A stretch of 64,000 bases of DNA from Alcanivorax nanhaiticus. Its GTDB lineage: Bacteria; Pseudomonadota; Gammaproteobacteria; Pseudomonadales; Alcanivoracaceae. Within the stretch, counting starts at the first letter, position 1. Every line of letters begins with the position of its first letter. The stretch spans positions 34,959 through 98,958 of the forward strand of contig NZ_ARXV01000016.1 of NCBI RefSeq assembly GCF_000756665.1, given 5' to 3'. Positions 9,901 to 17,905 of this stretch are shown here, one piece after another. Both the position numbers and the translations under genes were made by a program. The notes below the pieces were generated by a model. It saw only the letters and a list, made by a program, of their open reading frames with translations, searched no databases and was not told where the DNA came from.

Positions 9901-10554
9901 ATGACACTTGCCATTTTTGATCTTGATAACACCTTGATCGGTTGCGACTCCGACCATCTGTGGGGAGACTGGCTGGTTGAGAAAGGCATTGTTGATGCCG
10001 AGCACTACAAAGAGACCAATGACCAATTCTATGTGGATTATCAGAATGGTCGGCTCGACATCCTTGCGTACCTGCGCTTTTCCCTGAAAGTGCTGGCAGA
10101 CAACGACATGGCCCAGCTGCATTTCTGGCGCGAACAATTTCTGGCTGAAAAGCTGGACAGCATGTGGCTTCCCAAAGCCGAAGCCCTGCTTCAACAACAC
10201 CGCGATCAGGGACATACCCTGATGATCATCACTGCCACTAACGACTTTGTCACCGCCCCACTGGCTGACAGACTGGGGGTGGATCATCTCATCGCTACTG
10301 TTGCCGAATGCAAAAAAGAACGCTACACCGGTGATATCGCAGGCATCCCCAGCTACCGGGAAGGCAAGGTCACGCGGCTGCATGATTGGTTGAAGGCGCA
10401 CAACGAAACCCTCGAAGGCAGCTGGTTCTACAGTGATTCCCACAACGATCTGCCGCTACTGGAGCAGGTCGACAACCCGGTAGCCGTAGACCCGGACGCC
10501 ACCCTGGACCGTGAAGCCCGGGAACGGGGCTGGCAAGTGATCAGCCTGCGCTAA
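9901..10554 (+). CDS. HAD-superfamily IB phosphatase (SerB/HisN-like)
   Basis: Protein of 217 residues with the HAD nucleophile motif FDLDNTL (Asp7, Asp9), motif II ITATND and motif IV YSDSHNDLPLL, and with the helical cap typical of HAD-IB enzymes. The family includes phosphoserine and histidinol-phosphate phosphatases, so a small phosphorylated metabolite is the likely substrate. It is transcribed divergently from rppH-ptsP, as I remember in Pseudomonas. A strong GAGGAGGGG precedes the ATG. The stop overlaps an ATG of the next lipoprotein frame, so the two are probably coupled. Confidence 0.88.
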   Translation: MTLAIFDLDNTLIGCDSDHLWGDWLVEKGIVDAEHYKETNDQFYVDYQNGRLDILAYLRFSLKVLADNDMAQLHFWREQFLAEKLDSMWLPKAEALLQQHRDQGHTLMIITATNDFVTAPLADRLGVDHLIATVAECKKERYTGDIAGIPSYREGKVTRLHDWLKAHNETLEGSWFYSDSHNDLPLLEQVDNPVAVDPDATLDREARERGWQVISLR

Positions 10555-10577
10555 TGACAGCGGATATGAGAAGTCTC

Positions 10578-11498
10578 ATGAAAAAACCCGTTCGCGTCCT
10601 GTTCACTGCCCTGCTTCCTCTGGCCCTGGCTGCCTGTGATACCAGCGAGGCACCGGAGCCCGAAACCCATGCCGAAGCCCCCATCGAGACGGGCATTATC
10701 GTGACTGACTGGCAACAGCAAAGCCTTGAGCAGTTCGAGCAGGCGGCAGCCCATTGGCAACAGGCGCTGGTCAACCTCGAGCAGAACAAGGACGAAAAAA
10801 ACCTGGCCGCGCTGCGTCAGTCGCTCGCTGATTGGTACCATCGCTTTACCGAGCAGGCGCCACTCCTCAATGCCCGGGCCTGCCAGCTGAAGCAGCAGGC
10901 TATCCTGGCACGCATGGATACCTGGCCTCTTTACCCCGGCTACATTGACTCCATGCCGGAATGGCCGGAATCCGGCCTGATCAGCGATCCCTATCTGGAA
11001 TTGAACCGCAAGAACCTGCGCATTCAGCATGGCGCCACCGACTCAGCCGAAGCGAGCCTCGGCTTTGCCGCCATGCTGGTGGTACTCAATGGCACCAGCG
11101 AAACGGCCAAGCCCCTGGCCTTTTTCCAGGAAGAAGCGCAACAGGCACCTCGCCGACTCACCTACCTGAAACTGGCGGGTGAACAGATCCTGGCCGACTA
11201 CCGCACATTCGCTACAGAGGTCTCTCTGGTTAGCAGTGATCTGGACTGTGCACTCAGCGCCATGCTTGAGCGCCGCCAGCAACTGATCAGCAGTACCGAC
11301 AACGACAGCGAGCTGGTCATCCCCAATACCATCCGTAAGACTCTCAGCGACATTCAGTTGAACGCTCTGCAGAACTTGCCGGAATCGGTGGTTAGTGCCT
11401 GGGAGGACGTCCAGCCCGGCATTATGGAGGCGATCACCTCCAGCAAAAATAAGGGCTGGAAACCGATTGAGGAATGGCAGGGGCGCACGTCCGAATAA
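10578..11498 (+). CDS. Lipoprotein, imelysin-like without the metal motif
   Basis: Protein of 306 residues from the ATG at 10578, which has GAGAAG upstream and gives a clean lipoprotein signal ending in LALAAC. An in-frame ATG at 10554 overlaps the previous stop and is the alternative start. The helical sequence has landmarks like those of imelysin/M75 proteins (residues around LARMDTWPLYPGY, and a GFAAMLVVLNG stretch at the position of the family GxHxxE). The His and Glu of GxHxxE are absent, so peptidase or metal-binding activity is doubtful. Probably a periplasm-facing outer-membrane lipoprotein of unknown role; the family link is tentative. Confidence 0.7.
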   Translation: MKKPVRVLFTALLPLALAACDTSEAPEPETHAEAPIETGIIVTDWQQQSLEQFEQAAAHWQQALVNLEQNKDEKNLAALRQSLADWYHRFTEQAPLLNARACQLKQQAILARMDTWPLYPGYIDSMPEWPESGLISDPYLELNRKNLRIQHGATDSAEASLGFAAMLVVLNGTSETAKPLAFFQEEAQQAPRRLTYLKLAGEQILADYRTFATEVSLVSSDLDCALSAMLERRQQLISSTDNDSELVIPNTIRKTLSDIQLNALQNLPESVVSAWEDVQPGIMEAITSSKNKGWKPIEEWQGRTSE

Positions 11499-11550
11499 AT
11501 CACCATCGGCCAATCGCCGCCAACAGCGCACGCCCAGCCCCTCAAACCTC

Positions 11551-11641
11551 GTGCCGGCCCTGTGGGAGCGGCGGTTCCGCCGCGAAAGCCCTAACCAAGT
11601 GCTACTGAGCATCGTGGCCGAACCCCCACTCCCACGGCACC
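11551..11641. repeat. REP-like element
   Basis: TGTGGGAGCGGCGGTTCCGC followed by CGCGAA is a short GC palindrome of the kind seen in Pseudomonas REP sequences. About 60 nt further a partial inverted copy CTCCCACGGCAC faces GTGCCG...GTGGGAG, so the unit looks like a decayed REP pair. No RAYT transposase gene is present. It lies between the lipoprotein gene and the terminator that follows. Confidence 0.6.
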
Positions 11642-11715
11642 CCAAGCCAATGCAGGTCAGGAAGTCTTTGTCTGCGGCATAACCTCTCGCTTTCCGGCTA
11701 CCCCCAAACGAACAC

Positions 11716-11752
11716 AAAAAAAGCCCGCCGGGTTTCCCCGGCGGGCTTTTTT
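11716..11752. terminator. Bidirectional rho-independent terminator
   Basis: A-tract, stem GCCCGCCGGG / CCCGGCGGGC, TTTC loop and T-tract. It serves the convergent pair of the imelysin-like lipoprotein gene and the outer-membrane protein gene from both sides. Confidence 0.93.
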
Positions 11753-11768
11753 CATCAGGCTCGACCGC

Positions 11769-12398
11769 TTAGAAGTTGTAGCGACCGAATACGCCGATGG
11801 ACTCACGATCACCACCGAACAGCAGGCGTGCGCCCACGTCTACAGCCGCAGTCGCTTTAAACAAGCCCTGGGCGTACAGAGTGATGTCATCGTCATACAG
11901 GTCGTAGTAAGACAGGCCACCTTCCAGCTCTACCTTGTCAGCGACGGCCGCGCGGACACCACCACGCAGTTCAAAGCCGATTTCATCATCGCTAGCGCTA
12001 TCTTCTGCACAAACGCCGAAGCTACAAACGCGGTAATCATATTCCTGATCATCATAAATGATGTCAGCGGAACCCACGAAGTCCAGCTTGTCCTGCAGCG
12101 GAGTGTGGAAACCCACACCGGCGTAGATCTGCTTGCCATCCAGGTCACCCGGACCAAAATCACCGTCGTAGAAAGACAGGCCACCGCGCAGGAACAGGTG
12201 CTCGTCCAGCTCAAACGCACCCTCTGCGGTCAGTACATCTACATCCCACTCGTCATCAAATTCCCACTGATCGTAGGCCAGCTGACCATAGTTGTAAGAA
12301 AAACCGTTATCACGGACAGCAGACGTACGCTGCTCTGCCATGGCAGGAGCGGTGATAGCGAGAGCAATACCAGACACAAGCAATGTTTTTTTCAACAT
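11769..12398 (-). CDS. Small outer-membrane beta-barrel protein
   Basis: Protein of 209 residues from the ATG at 12398, preceded by GAGGA. It has a Sec signal peptide (MLKKTLLVSGIALAITAPAMA, cut before EQR). The mature part alternates polar and hydrophobic residues in short strands and ends GVFGRYNF, with the terminal Phe typical of outer-membrane barrels. Acidic loops (DDEWDVD, YDGDFGPGDLDG) and two Cys (VCSFGVCAED) are notable; the cysteines could form a loop disulfide. It resembles the eight-stranded OmpA/OmpX/OmpW-like class. The frame is open to 12518 but the upstream part has no signal character. Function unknown. Confidence 0.82.
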   Translation of the reverse strand: MLKKTLLVSGIALAITAPAMAEQRTSAVRDNGFSYNYGQLAYDQWEFDDEWDVDVLTAEGAFELDEHLFLRGGLSFYDGDFGPGDLDGKQIYAGVGFHTPLQDKLDFVGSADIIYDDQEYDYRVCSFGVCAEDSASDDEIGFELRGGVRAAVADKVELEGGLSYYDLYDDDITLYAQGLFKATAAVDVGARLLFGGDRESIGVFGRYNF

Positions 12399-12545
12399 AA
12401 TAAAGTCGTCCTCAATCAAAATTAAACGGCTTTCAAGACTGCGCCAGTGTAACCCTTTCCCTGACAAACAATCTGTGCGGCCACTCTGGAACCCCAGAGA
12501 TTTATTAAAGTTTTTCAAAGATGCGGGCAGAGTTATAACACGCCC

Positions 12546-12577
12546 TTGACCTGGGGGTTACCCTCAAGTTTCACAAT
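12546..12577 (+). promoter_or_regulatory. MerR/CueR-type operator-promoter of the copper ATPase gene
   Basis: A -35 TTGACC is followed by a long 19-20 nt spacer and a poor -10 (TCACAA/CACAAT). Inside the spacer lies an imperfect dyad, ACCTGGGGG-TTA-CCCTCAAGT (12549-12569), with 16 of 21 positions matching its own reverse complement. A stretched spacer with a central dyad is the hallmark of promoters untwisted by MerR-family metal regulators such as CueR. It is 48 nt upstream of the ATPase start codon. Confidence 0.72.
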
Positions 12578-12624
12578 CTGTGATGAACCGCATGGAATCT
12601 GTCTGCGTAGAAAAGGAGGCGTAG

Positions 12625-15123
12625 ATGGCAAGCTACCAGTTGCCTATATCAGGGGCCACCTGCAAGGGCTGTGCTCGAAAAATATCCAGTGCATTGACTG
12701 CCGTGCCCGGCGTCGACGATGTGCAGGTGGATCTGGAACATCAACAGGCCCATGTATCCGGAAGTAGTGCGCTTTCCGAAGCGGCATTGCAAGATGCTAT
12801 CGCCGAGGCCGGCTATGCCCCAGCTGAGCAGCACAGTGACATACCGGCTGCAGATTCGCACGAGAATCCAAATGCGGATCGCTCCATGCAGGACATCTCA
12901 CTGAATATTACCGGCGCCACCTGTGCAAGCTGCGTCCGGACTATTGAGCAAGCGCTACGAAGCACCCGCGGCGTGAAACAGGCCGAGATGAATTTCGCCG
13001 ACCGCACCGCCCGGATATCAGGCACTGCCAACGCGACCACGCTGATCAAGGCGGTGGAGGCGGCAGGCTATGGTGCCAGCGAGATGCAACCTGAAGATGA
13101 TGGTAGCGAGCAAGAAGCCCTCGAGCAGGCCCACTATCGGCAGCTACTCAAGCATATGTGGCTGGGGCTGGGGTTAGGTGTCCCTCTCATGGCCTGGGGC
13201 CTGCTCGGTGGCGACATGATGGTTCGCCCTGGCCAGCCTTCCCAGTGGATCTGGTTGGCTATCGGACTGCTCACATTAGGCGTTCTCGCCACTGCCGGAC
13301 GGCATTTCTTTATCGGGGCATGGAAAGCCTTTCGCAATCATAACGCCAACATGGACACGCTGATTGCCCTCGGCACAGGGGCCGCATGGTTATATTCCAT
13401 CGTCGTTGTCATTGTGCCCGGCGTCCTTCCTGAGGCTGCACGTCATGTCTATTTTGAAGCCAGCGCCATGATCATCGGTCTGATCAATCTTGGCCAGGCG
13501 CTGGAAGTACGGGCACGAGGCAAAACCAGTGCGGCCGTGAAGCGGCTATTGGACCTGGGTGCAAAAACCGCTCGCGTCATCCGCGATGGCCCAAACCAAC
13601 AAAGGGAAGAACTGGACATTCCCGTTGAACAGGTGCAAACCGGTGACCACGTGCGAGTCCGGCCTGGTGAAAAGATTGCCGTGGATGGCGAGGTGCAGGA
13701 GGGAGAAAGCCGCATCGACGAGTCCATGCTTACCGGCGAACCCATGCCAGTGGAAAAAAGCGTGGGTGACAAGGTCAGTGCCGGCACCATTAATCAAGCT
13801 GGCACCCTGATCTACCGGGCCACAGCGGTAGGCAAGGACACAGCCCTGTCCCAGATCGTGGCACTGGTAAAAAAGGCTCAGGGCAGCAAGCCGCCCATTG
13901 GCCGGCTGGCAGACCAGGTGTCCGCCGTGTTCGTGCCCACTATCATGATCATCGCGGTAATCTCTGCGCTGGCCTGGTTCAACTTTGGCCCCGAGCCACG
14001 TCTCACCCATATGCTTATCAGCGCCACCACCGTGCTGATCATCGCCTGCCCTTGCGCACTGGGGCTCGCCACTCCCATGTCGGTGATGGTTGGCGTCGGC
14101 AAGGCGGCAGAACATGGCATTCTGATTCGCCAAGGCGAAGCGCTGCAGACCAGCAGCAAGCTGGACACCATTGTGCTGGACAAGACCGGCACTATTACCG
14201 AAGGCAAACCGGCCGTCATTGCTATTCTTTGCGCTGACGGCCAGCAGGAAAACACGCTGTTGCAACTCGCGGCAAGCCTCGAGAACGGCTCTGAACACCC
14301 GCTTGCCATGGCCGTGCTACGCGAAGCTGAACGTCGTGACCTGACGCTTTCAGAAGCAACCCGGTTTGAAGCCATTAATGGCAAAGGCGTTACCGCGATA
14401 GTGAACGGTCAACGCTACCGACTGGGCAACCAACGCTGGCTGGAAAGCGAAGGAATCAACGTTTCCCTGAGCAGTGATTCGTTGACCCAAAAAGGCGCCA
14501 CTCCACTGTTCCTCGCCAGCGAGGGAACACTGCTTGGCATCATCGGCGTGGCAGATCGCATCAAGGCGGATTCCCGCGAGGCCATCGCCCGGCTGCGCGA
14601 GGCGGGCATGAAGGTCATCATGATCACCGGCGACATCCAGGCCAGCGCTGATGCCATCGCCGCAGAAGCCGGGGTCGATGAAGTCATGGCCGAAGTCTTG
14701 CCGGAAGACAAGGCAAACAAGGTCAAGGCGTTACAACAACAAGGGCGCATCGTGGCGATGGTCGGTGACGGTATCAATGATGCTCCGGCCCTGGCCCAGG
14801 CCGATGTGGGTTTTGCCATCGGCACCGGTACCGATGTGGCGATTGAGTCTGCTTCCATTACGCTGATGGGGGGTTCCCTGCATGGCGTCGCAGATGCCAT
14901 GGAAATCTCCAGTGCCACGGTGCGCAACATCAAACAGAACCTGTTTGGTGCCTTTATTTACAACAGCCTGGGAGTACCGGTAGCCGCCGGGGTGCTTTAC
15001 CCCTTTACTGGTAGTCTGCTCAGCCCGGTGATAGCCGGAGCAGCCATGTCGCTTAGCTCAGTTACGGTGGTCACCAATGCCAATCGTCTTCGACTTTTCA
15101 AACCTCATCGAGATCCATCATGA
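12625..15123 (+). CDS. copA: Copper-exporting P1B-type ATPase
   Basis: Protein of 832 residues that pumps Cu(I) out of the cytoplasm. Two N-terminal heavy-metal-binding domains carry Cys13-x-x-Cys16 and Cys100-x-x-Cys103. The transmembrane metal site is CPC at 475-477 and the phosphorylated aspartate is Asp519 in DKTGT. The TGEP actuator motif (370-373), an HP motif (SEHPLA) and [10 protein letters not shown] are present. A perfect AGGAGG precedes the ATG, and a CueR-like promoter lies upstream. It overlaps the following methyltransferase gene by 4 nt (ATGA). The first gene of the copper cluster; copper rather than silver alone is inferred from the neighbours. Confidence 0.96.
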   Translation: MASYQLPISGATCKGCARKISSALTAVPGVDDVQVDLEHQQAHVSGSSALSEAALQDAIAEAGYAPAEQHSDIPAADSHENPNADRSMQDISLNITGATCASCVRTIEQALRSTRGVKQAEMNFADRTARISGTANATTLIKAVEAAGYGASEMQPEDDGSEQEALEQAHYRQLLKHMWLGLGLGVPLMAWGLLGGDMMVRPGQPSQWIWLAIGLLTLGVLATAGRHFFIGAWKAFRNHNANMDTLIALGTGAAWLYSIVVVIVPGVLPEAARHVYFEASAMIIGLINLGQALEVRARGKTSAAVKRLLDLGAKTARVIRDGPNQQREELDIPVEQVQTGDHVRVRPGEKIAVDGEVQEGESRIDESMLTGEPMPVEKSVGDKVSAGTINQAGTLIYRATAVGKDTALSQIVALVKKAQGSKPPIGRLADQVSAVFVPTIMIIAVISALAWFNFGPEPRLTHMLISATTVLIIACPCALGLATPMSVMVGVGKAAEHGILIRQGEALQTSSKLDTIVLDKTGTITEGKPAVIAILCADGQQENTLLQLAASLENGSEHPLAMAVLREAERRDLTLSEATRFEAINGKGVTAIVNGQRYRLGNQRWLESEGINVSLSSDSLTQKGATPLFLASEGTLLGIIGVADRIKADSREAIARLREAGMKVIMITGDIQASADAIAAEAGVDEVMAEVLPEDKANKVKALQQQGRIVAMVGDGINDAPALAQADVGFAIGTGTDVAIESASITLMGGSLHGVADAMEISSATVRNIKQNLFGAFIYNSLGVPVAAGVLYPFTGSLLSPVIAGAAMSLSSVTVVTNANRLRLFKPHRDPS

Positions 15124-15770
15124 CGCCAGAACAACTCGCGGCACAGTTACGCCACCCTCATGGGGAAGAGGGAGCGGAAGTAGCGGCCAACATGAACGCC
15201 AGCAACCAACCGATTATTGCCAACACTTATGCGGCATTATCGCTGCAAGGTGGCGACCGGGTGCTTGAAATTGGCCCCGGAAGTGCCGGGCATTTGCCGA
15301 CCTTGCTTGCGCAAGTAGACGATCTTGATTACACCGGACTGGATCTTTCCGAAGACATGGTAAAGGCCGCACAGGCCATGCATGAATCGCAGCCGAAGGT
15401 GCGTTTTATTCAAGGAGATATTGTTGAGGCCCCGCTGCCCGACAATTATTTCCACGCGATTGTGGCGGTGAATGTGGTGTATTTTTGGCAACCACTGGCA
15501 CCCGCCCTGAAAGCAATTTGGCAACACATGGCGCCGGGCGGACAGCTTTGCCTGGGCTTGAGAGACCGAAAAAGCATGTCAAGCCTGGCAGTTTTTCAGC
15601 ATGGTTTTCTAACCTACGAAGGTCCGGATTTGTTGCAGGCACTGGAAGCCGCAGGCTTTGTGCAACCAGAGCTGAAGTACTTCAAAGAAGACAGCATCAG
15701 CGTTCTGGGTGAAATCATGCATAAAACCGGTCTGGTCGTTACCGCACACAAACCGGAGGATCAACCATGA
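15120..15770 (+). CDS. Class I SAM-dependent methyltransferase in copper operon
   Basis: Protein of 216 residues with the SAM-binding motif [12 protein letters not shown] (about residues 49-60), the acidic end of strand 2 (GLDLSEDM) and [16 protein letters not shown] as motifs II and III, so it is a UbiE-like Rossmann methyltransferase. Its start codon overlaps the copA ATPase stop (ATGA) and its stop overlaps the cupredoxin start, so it is translated as part of the copper operon. The substrate is unknown; it could modify a small thiol, a quinone or a metal ligand. No methyltransferase is a standard part of copper export. Confidence 0.85.
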   Translation: MTPEQLAAQLRHPHGEEGAEVAANMNASNQPIIANTYAALSLQGGDRVLEIGPGSAGHLPTLLAQVDDLDYTGLDLSEDMVKAAQAMHESQPKVRFIQGDIVEAPLPDNYFHAIVAVNVVYFWQPLAPALKAIWQHMAPGGQLCLGLRDRKSMSSLAVFQHGFLTYEGPDLLQALEAAGFVQPELKYFKEDSISVLGEIMHKTGLVVTAHKPEDQP

Positions 15771-16135
15771 CAGCATTGATCAACCTCGCAGGCCTGCTAT
15801 TAATCGCCCTGATCATTAGCTGGTTCTGGCTGTCTCAGGCCGGAGGTCGCCAACGCAAACAGGACGCAACGGTAAGCGAAGCATCCGTGATAGTGAAAAA
15901 TGGCGTCTATGATCCTCCCACTCTTCATGCCCGCGCCGGCCAAACACTGACCTTGCATTTTGACCGCCAGGATCCCTCACCCTGTGCAGAGCAGGTGATC
16001 TTCCACGGACTGGGTGTGAGTGAATTTCTGGACAGCGGCAAGGTCACAACCGTTACGCTGCAAAACCCGCCCAAGGGCGAATACCGTTTTACCTGTCAGA
16101 TGCAGATGTATCAGGGCAGATTGATTGTAGACTGA
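15767..16135 (+). CDS. Membrane-anchored cupredoxin-like protein
   Basis: Protein of 122 residues with an N-terminal membrane anchor (residues 3-24) and a single cupredoxin beta-sandwich. Possible copper ligands are Cys in SPCAEQV, His in IFHGLGV, Cys in FTCQMQM and the nearby Met residues, the order expected for an EfeO/cupredoxin_1-type domain. The anchor would place the domain in the periplasm. It overlaps the methyltransferase stop by 4 nt. It probably accepts or buffers copper delivered by the ATPase. The exact ligand set cannot be fixed by eye. Confidence 0.8.
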   Translation: MTALINLAGLLLIALIISWFWLSQAGGRQRKQDATVSEASVIVKNGVYDPPTLHARAGQTLTLHFDRQDPSPCAEQVIFHGLGVSEFLDSGKVTTVTLQNPPKGEYRFTCQMQMYQGRLIVD

Positions 16136-16167
16136 ACGCAACACGCCAACACGAATGAGGCCTTAAC

Positions 16168-16665
16168 GTGAAAAAGATACTGATTATTTTATCTGCCCTG
16201 CTGATCGTTGCCTGTGGTGAAGATGCACCCGCAAAGCCGGAAACCAATGCGACTGAAACACCCACAACCCAGTCGACTGCCAGCAGCAAAATACTGGAAG
16301 TGTATAAATCACCCACCTGTGGCTGCTGCGGCGCCTGGGTCGATCACATGAAGGAAAACGGCTACACCGTGAAAGTGCACGAAACCGACAACATGCAGCC
16401 AATCAAGGAAAAGGCCGGCATCCTCCCCGGCGGAGGCTCCTGCCACACCGCCTTTATTGATGGCTACGTGATTGAAGGTCATGTCCCGGCCAGTGATGTG
16501 GATCGCTTGCTCGCCGAACGGCCTCAAGGCAAGGGCCTTACCGTACCTGGCATGCCGGTAGGCTCACCCGGCATGGAAATGGGCGACCGGGTGGATGCCT
16601 ATGACGTACTGCTGTTCGATGAAGACGGCATGGCCGTATTCAGCCACCACCCCGGGAATCAATAA
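16168..16665 (+). CDS. DUF411 metal-binding lipoprotein
   Basis: Protein of 165 residues with a lipoprotein signal (LLIVAC) and a Thr/Pro/Glu-rich linker to about residue 45. The DUF411 core follows: SPTCGCCGAWVDHM with a CxCC cluster, then GGGSCHTAFIDGYVIEGHVP. DUF411 proteins (CopG-like) are periplasmic copper or silver binders found with cop/sil genes. The start is GTG at 16168 with GAGG upstream. It continues the copper operon 32 nt after the cupredoxin gene. The C-terminal half is rich in Met and Gly (PGMPVGSPGMEMGD), also suitable for Cu(I). Confidence 0.9.
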   Translation: MKKILIILSALLIVACGEDAPAKPETNATETPTTQSTASSKILEVYKSPTCGCCGAWVDHMKENGYTVKVHETDNMQPIKEKAGILPGGGSCHTAFIDGYVIEGHVPASDVDRLLAERPQGKGLTVPGMPVGSPGMEMGDRVDAYDVLLFDEDGMAVFSHHPGNQ

Positions 16666-16671
16666 GTACAG

Positions 16672-16740
16672 TCTCGAGTGGCGAGTAATGAGTCGCGAAG
16701 ACCCCAATCGGTTTTCGAAACTCGTTACTCGAAACTCGCC
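16672..16740. repeat. Heptamer inverted repeat, GAGTNNC type (copy A2)
   Basis: The left arm reads GAGTGGC, GAGTAAT, GAGTCGC, GAA; the right arm reads TTC, GAAACTC, GTTACTC, GAAACTC. All units are exactly 7 nt and the loop is only about 12 nt. It begins 7 nt after the DUF411 stop and separates the ATPase operon from the LysE gene that reads in the same direction. Confidence 0.85.
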
Positions 16741-16808
16741 TTTCCTGCCCTTCAACCTGTCACACCAACCCGCTACAGTGGCTCCCTTTGCGTGTAACGA
16801 GACCCTGA

Positions 16809-17468
16809 ATGCTTCCTCTTCATGACTGGCTACTGCTCGCCAGCATCTGCGCCTTGGGGGCCATGACGCCGGGGATCAGCCTGGCGGTGATTACCCGGCA
16901 TACTCTCCACGGCGGACACCGCGCCGGGGCCTTGGCCGGCATCACACATGCCCTGGGTATCGGCATCTGGGCGGCGGCCACGGTCACCGGCATGGCCGTG
17001 CTGTTTCACCGTTATCCCATGCTGGAAACCGGCTTTTCGCTGGTCGGGGCGGTCTTCCTGCTATGGATGGCCTGGAAAAGCTGGCAGGCCGGTCGCCACC
17101 CACTTCCCCCGCCTGACCCGGACAGTCAGTTCAAGCAGCTCCACGGTGCCGCCTGGGACGGTTTTATGGTGGCCTTCCTCAACCCCAAGGTGGCGCTGTT
17201 CTTCCTGGCCCTGTTCAGCCAATTTCTCTCCGCCGACATGAGCCTCGTGGCACGGACACAGATGGTCCTGACCTCCATGCTGATTGATGGTGGCTGGTAT
17301 GTGCTGGTGGCCATGATGCTGGGCCGCAGCCGCTTTCTGCCCTGGCTTCGCGAGCACCACCACTGGGTGGAACGGGGCACCGCCGTCCTGCTGGTGGTGA
17401 TTGCCTGCAGCGTTGCCGTTCAGGCCCTGACAGCTGACACCTCACTACCGGCCTTGACCATGGGGTAG
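16809..17468 (+). CDS. LysE/RhtB-family exporter
   Basis: Protein of 219 residues with six hydrophobic segments. The family signature TPGISLAVITRHTLHGGHRAG lies near residues 20-40 and a second landmark FLNPKVALFFLALFSQF near residues 119-135. LysE/RhtB proteins export amino acids or similar small molecules. It sits between two parts of the copper cluster after a heptamer repeat, so it may be an unrelated insertion or may export a metal-binding amino acid. No evidence for either beyond position. The stop is 22 nt before the CopL-like gene. Confidence 0.88.
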   Translation: MLPLHDWLLLASICALGAMTPGISLAVITRHTLHGGHRAGALAGITHALGIGIWAAATVTGMAVLFHRYPMLETGFSLVGAVFLLWMAWKSWQAGRHPLPPPDPDSQFKQLHGAAWDGFMVAFLNPKVALFFLALFSQFLSADMSLVARTQMVLTSMLIDGGWYVLVAMMLGRSRFLPWLREHHHWVERGTAVLLVVIACSVAVQALTADTSLPALTMG

Positions 17469-17490
17469 CCCCCAGGTTGATAATGACGAT

Positions 17491-17868
17491 ATGAAACGTG
17501 TGTGGCGCAAATACATATCGGCCCTGCTGGCCCTGTTGCTCACCGGCCTGATGCTGGTGACAGGCACCGCCGCGGCCGTGCAAAGCAGCGCCATGGCCGC
17601 CGATGGCTCCGGCATCAGCGCCATGGACCACTGCCATCACCACAACACGGCCATGGCCGACATGCCCTCCGCTGATGTCGATAGCAACCACTGCCCCGAT
17701 GGTGAAGCCTGTCAGTGCGTGACACTTTGCCAGGCCAGCGCCATTACCTTCACCCGCTTTATTTCGTCCAACGATCGCCCCGTCCGCCACTACTTGCCGG
17801 AGGCGGTGATTGATCTGTCACCGGGCATTCACCGGTTACCGTTCCGCCCCCCGTCCCTGACTGTTTGA
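17491..17868 (+). CDS. CopL/DUF2946-like small secreted metal-binding protein
   Basis: Protein of 125 residues with a basic signal sequence and hydrophobic core (residues 9-30). A His/Cys/Met-rich middle follows: MDHCHHHNTAMADM, HCPDGEACQCVTLC. The pattern resembles CopL proteins encoded directly upstream of copAB in Xanthomonas-type operons, and DUF2946 proteins. It lies 37 nt upstream of the multicopper oxidase gene, the same arrangement. A role in copper sensing or binding is inferred from context. Confidence 0.68.
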   Translation: MKRVWRKYISALLALLLTGLMLVTGTAAAVQSSAMAADGSGISAMDHCHHHNTAMADMPSADVDSNHCPDGEACQCVTLCQASAITFTRFISSNDRPVRHYLPEAVIDLSPGIHRLPFRPPSLTV

Positions 17869-17905
17869 GACCGCCTTACCCACTCAAACAATCAGGAGAC
17901 AGACC

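Noticed and set aside
12813..13049. Antisense frames inside the copper ATPase gene
   Set aside because: Short, with no motif; coding evidence on the plus strand is complete.
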